Origin: Mucidula mucida
Taxonomy: Eukaryota > Basidiomycota > Agaricomycetes > Agaricales > Physalacriaceae
DNA: 19,963 nucleotides
Direction of reading: 5' to 3'
NCBI GenBank assembly: GCA_015501055.1
Contig: JADNYV010000616.1
Coordinates: 1 to 19,963 of the forward strand
Part shown: positions 16,520 to 19,963 of the stretch, one piece after another
Layout: every line of letters begins with the position of its first letter
Numbering within the stretch: the first letter of the stretch is position 1
Made by a program: the position numbers and the translations under genes
Notes under the pieces: model-generated
The model's database searches: none
Told to the model about the DNA's origin: nothing
Seen by the model: only the letters and a program-made list of their open reading frames with translations

Positions 16520-19494
16520 ATGTCGGCCGACCTCCCTCGCTCAGATTCCGAGGCGTCTTTCATCATCGTCAACGACACTGAACAGAATAATGGCGTCAGG
16601 TCGCGTGTTCCCTCCCTGAACACGACCAGTAGCGAAGAAGAGAGCATACCAGCTCGCGAAGCTACCATCCACCCGTCGTTATCGTCGTCGTATAGAGCGG
16701 GGTCCTCATCATCCTATGCTCATGACTGGTCCTCTATCGGAACCGGCGGTGCTCTACGTCTTCATGGTCGCCATTTCGTGGACAAGTACGGTCGAGTATG
16801 TGGATTGAGGGGGGTAAACTTTTCTGGGTCGTCCAAGTCGTGCGTAATACAGTCCTTCACCAGTCCTCAACGAAACTGAGAGACTAAAGGCCTACCAATC
16901 ACGACCACGATGTGTTTCCCGCTGACCACGAGACCGTCACCTTTGTCGGGCGTCCATTTCCGCTCGAGGAAGCACATGAGCATTTCAGTCGGCTGCGCAG
17001 ATGGGGATTCTCGTTCAGTGCGCGTTCTTTTGGTATCCTAAAACTCGATGGACTAAAACTCTACTAGTACGTTTCCTCGTAATGTGGGAGGCAGTTGAGC
17101 ATGCAGGTCTGTAAGTAGCTTTCCCATAACACGTATCTTCATAATGCTCATTATAAACAGCGGCATATACGATACAGAATATTTAGATTACATCCGGAGC
17201 CTACTGTCCATACTTCCACAGTATGGGATGATCGCTTTCGTCGCCCTTCACCAAGATGTCTGGTCGCGATACGCGGGCGGGTCGGGCGCGCCGGCGTGGA
17301 CCCTTCAGGCCATGGGATTCGATCTCCATAAACTAGAGGAGACAGGCGCTGCCTGGCTGAAGGGCGTTAAAGGTGGAGGACACGTGGAAGCAGAGCGAGG
17401 ACTCTGGCCTTGCGGATACCAGAAACTTGCCGCTGCGACCATGGCGTGAGTATCATTCTCACCGATATGGTCTGACACTTATTTATTTATTCAATCTCAG
17501 AACATTGTTCTGGGGCGGAGATGCGTTTGCGCCCAAGCTCAAACTTAGGAACAAGCATGGAGAAGAGGTTTCGGCACAGCAATTCCTCCAGGATGCATTT
17601 TTAGACATGTTCGAGGTTTTAGCACGCGCAGTTGGCGACTTGGAAGGTGTTATCGGGTTTGAGGTTAGTCTATCTTGGTTCTTGGTCGATAATATCTTAA
17701 CACGTCGCTTAGATGATGAATGAACCACATAGAGGATATATTGATTTACAGTCCTTACATCTCTTTGATTATAATACGGATCTTCACCTTGGAGTTATAC
17801 GTGAGTAACGCCTCTTCCTTTCTTTGTATGTCTATAGAAGACGCGTTCTGTAGCCACTGCTTTCGAATCCTTCCAGTTGGGTGCCGGCCATCCAACGGAA
17901 GTAGCTGTATGGACGCGATCATGGCCTATGCCTACGCGTAAGACTGGTCAATGCCTATTGAACCCAGAGGGAGCTAAAGTCTGGCGTGAGGATGGACCCT
18001 CACAAGGTGCTTGCATATGGGAGATGCATGGCGTATGGGGATGGGATAACTCAAAGAAGGAGGCTGTCGCACTTCGCGAGAGCTACTTTATAAACCATCC
18101 GATGGACGGGCATAAGGTTTGATGCCTCGTTTTCCTGCATTATAAGCTCTTGGCTGAATTATACCATCAGATTGATTGGTACACAGATTTTTTCTACCCC
18201 TTCATTCGCAAGTGGGAGACGCGTATTCGTTCCGCTGTTTCTCCAGAGAAGTTCCTCTTTATTGAAGCCATACCGAATGAGGTCCGATCTTACCTCCTCA
18301 CTGTGAATCGTATGCTGACATATCATAGTTCTGTCCTCCGTCTTTCACACCTGATCGACAATTGTCCAATATGGTATACGCGCCACATTGGTATGATTTA
18401 AATGGTCTTTTCCAGAAGGCTTTCGGAGACTTCACCGTGAACGTTCAAGGTTTATCGAGGGCAAGTGGATAGCGTTTCATTTGTTCATGCGGTGTATAAC
18501 TTTCATCGTAGGGAATGTTCCCTTTGAAAGCTTTCTACTGGGGACAGAAGGGTGCCCGAGACAATTTTTCTTTGCAGATGCGCAACATTGTCGAGCATGC
18601 GTACAAGTCGTTGGGCGAGAAACCAGTCATTATTGGGGAATGTGGAGTTCCTATGGATCTACAGTATGTGTATAACTCGTCTATGAATGCGCTATTCTAA
18701 CTATCCTTCAGTCGCGGAGAAGCGTTCCAAACGGATGACTTCGTGTGGCAATCTAGGATGATGGACGCAATGATTACAGGACTTGAACGTTCGTTAATTG
18801 GTTACACGTATGGCTTCCTTTTTCATCCTTTTATCTACTAATTCCGAGGTATAGCTTGTGGAACTACAATCCCTCCAATGACGACGAGCGCGGCGATGAC
18901 TGGAACGGGGAGAACTTTTCTTGGTTTAGTCGCCGACGTGCTCTTCCACCCTTCCTGCTCTACCATGACCAGGACTCTATTTCCCTAGATCATGGAGGTC
19001 GAATCCTGGAGTCTGTTGTACGTCCATACCCTGCCAAGACTGCTGGTATCCCGACAAAGTTTGAATACGAAGTCACCACGGGCACTTTCGCGTTTGAATG
19101 GGTCAATGCCGATTCGTCACCGTCATCGAAAGAGTCGGGCGTCGTAAGCGTTTCGACGCCACCCCTCACGGGGCATCCAGAGGTCACGGCGTGGGAGACA
19201 GAGATTTTCGTACCGTCGATGATCACGCAGGACAGGAAGGTCATTGTCAGAGGACTGGAGAAGGAAGACTCATTTGTACATGATGAAAAGCGGCAGACGC
19301 TCTTCATCGTGGTGAGGGATAGGACTCCGGGCAAGAGGCACCGTGTGCAGGTGTCATTGAGCCCGCCGCTCACACCGCCGTTTGAGGTTAATGATTTCTG
19401 GTCAGATCATAGGCACCGTATAATCTCACTCACTGGGCTGCTGATGAGTGTGGTGGCGTGGTGGATTTACATTGTTTCGCTGCGCACTAGTTAG
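16520..19494 (+). CDS. GH5_12 ergosteryl-beta-glucosidase / glucosylceramidase-like enzyme, 12 exons
   Basis: Exons: 16520-16839, 16890-17017, 17068-17110, 17161-17445, 17501-17663, 17713-17800, 17854-18116, 18171-18281, 18329-18460, 18512-18663, 18712-18807 and 18855-19494; 806 aa. Introns are 47-55 nt. All are GT..AG except 18461-18511, which is GC..AG (AGG/GCAAGT). The N-terminal 75 residues are Ser-rich and disordered. The catalytic domain begins at RLHGRHFVDKYGRVCGLRGV. It contains IRFLVMWEAVEHAG, the acid/base motif MMNEPHRG (Glu317), MVYAPHWYDLNGLF, and the nucleophile motif VIIGECGVP (Glu554), then LWNYNPSNDDERGDDWNG. A beta-rich domain and a final hydrophobic helix (about 782-803) close the protein. 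The pattern fits fungal EGCrP/Egh1 enzymes, which remove glucose from ergosteryl glucoside or glucosylceramide. The C-terminal helix suggests membrane anchoring. Which lipid is preferred cannot be read from sequence. Confidence 0.92.
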
Positions 19495-19963
19495 ATGTTT
19501 GTGACTTGGTACTGTGAACGGACTGGTGGAATTTCTTTGGACGATCTAACTTATGTTTACATTCTTTACTCCAATAAGTACTGTTTTCATGCTCTTCTGT
19601 GAAGATCTCCTCGCCAGATCCCAACATGCCCTGGACATGCTCGATTCCGATCTGGGTGGAGGCAAAAAGTGGAGGCCGGCGCCCCTGATCAAGATCTAAC
19701 TTGATTTGGTTCCTTCACCTTCTTGTCAACGCGTCTTCCAATGTCTTTTCAAGCTTGTCGCACGGGAGGCGTTGATTGCCAAGCGCGCGTGGACAGTCGC
19801 GCTTGTCAAATGGCCGGCATGGGCGATAGACATGACAACGACATTGTTTTTCCAGAATCCGGACCATTCATCTTTGACGCCCCTTCAGTCCATTCAGTAC
19901 CTAAGTACTTATTGCTTCCGGTGGAGCCTTGTCCCTCATACCTCATGTCCCTCTTCCATTGAT
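19495..19963. other. Right-edge region, no supported gene
   Basis: These 469 bases start with the 3' UTR of the GH5_12 gene. An open frame on the plus strand from about 19723 (first ATG 19741) runs off the right edge. It shows no motif I recognise, and it could be the start of a further gene or chance. Confidence 0.3.

Noticed and set aside
16429..16668. Upstream extension of the GPI13 frame by 80 residues
   Set aside because: It would run through the start of the divergent GH5_12 gene, and the extra residues are polar and unlike the usual N-terminus, where the signal anchor comes first.
1..19963. Mobile element or CRISPR array
   Set aside because: No transposase, reverse transcriptase, long terminal repeat, terminal inverted repeat pair or regular repeat-spacer pattern was seen.

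Overview
The window reads as nuclear DNA of a filamentous basidiomycete, most likely a mushroom-forming agaricomycete. The evidence is the very short introns (mostly 46-57 nt, GT..AG with CTNA-type branch points) and gene families typical of that group: F-box-like proteins, a FunK1 kinase, a DUF6699-type protein, a GH5_12 steryl/ceramide glucosidase and an intron-dense M50B-like membrane protein. There is no bacterial-style operon and I recognise no mobile element. Gene models were joined by hand from exon frames and splice sites.

Left part (1-9.7 kb) is an accessory-type region. It holds the 3' end of an unrecognised gene with a Ser-rich, poly-Pro and coiled-coil tail (1-808, +), two divergent F-box-like genes (863-2623, - and 2777-4278, +), a DUF6699-like gene (5118-5963, +), a truncated and frameshifted short-chain dehydrogenase remnant (6012-6431, -), and a four-exon FunK1 protein kinase (7078-9689, -).

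Middle part (9.7-11.9 kb) has no intact protein gene. It carries the most striking object in the window: a U6 spliceosomal snRNA gene on the minus strand (about 10769-10939), interrupted by a 54-nt intron that looks like a normal mRNA intron and lies 8 nt upstream of the catalytic ACAGAGA box. About 300 bp further right is a decayed piece of an F-box gene related to the one at 2777-4278.

Right part (11.9-19.5 kb) is a housekeeping-type block concerned with membranes and lipids. It contains an M50B-like membrane metalloprotease with 11 exons including a 13-nt micro-exon (11888-13270, +), the GPI ethanolamine phosphate transferase Gpi13/PIG-O (13403-16428, -), and a GH5_12 ergosteryl-beta-glucosidase/glucosylceramidase with 12 exons and one GC-AG intron (16520-19494, +). 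The last two genes are divergent, with start codons only 91 bp apart. The final 470 bases have no gene I can support.
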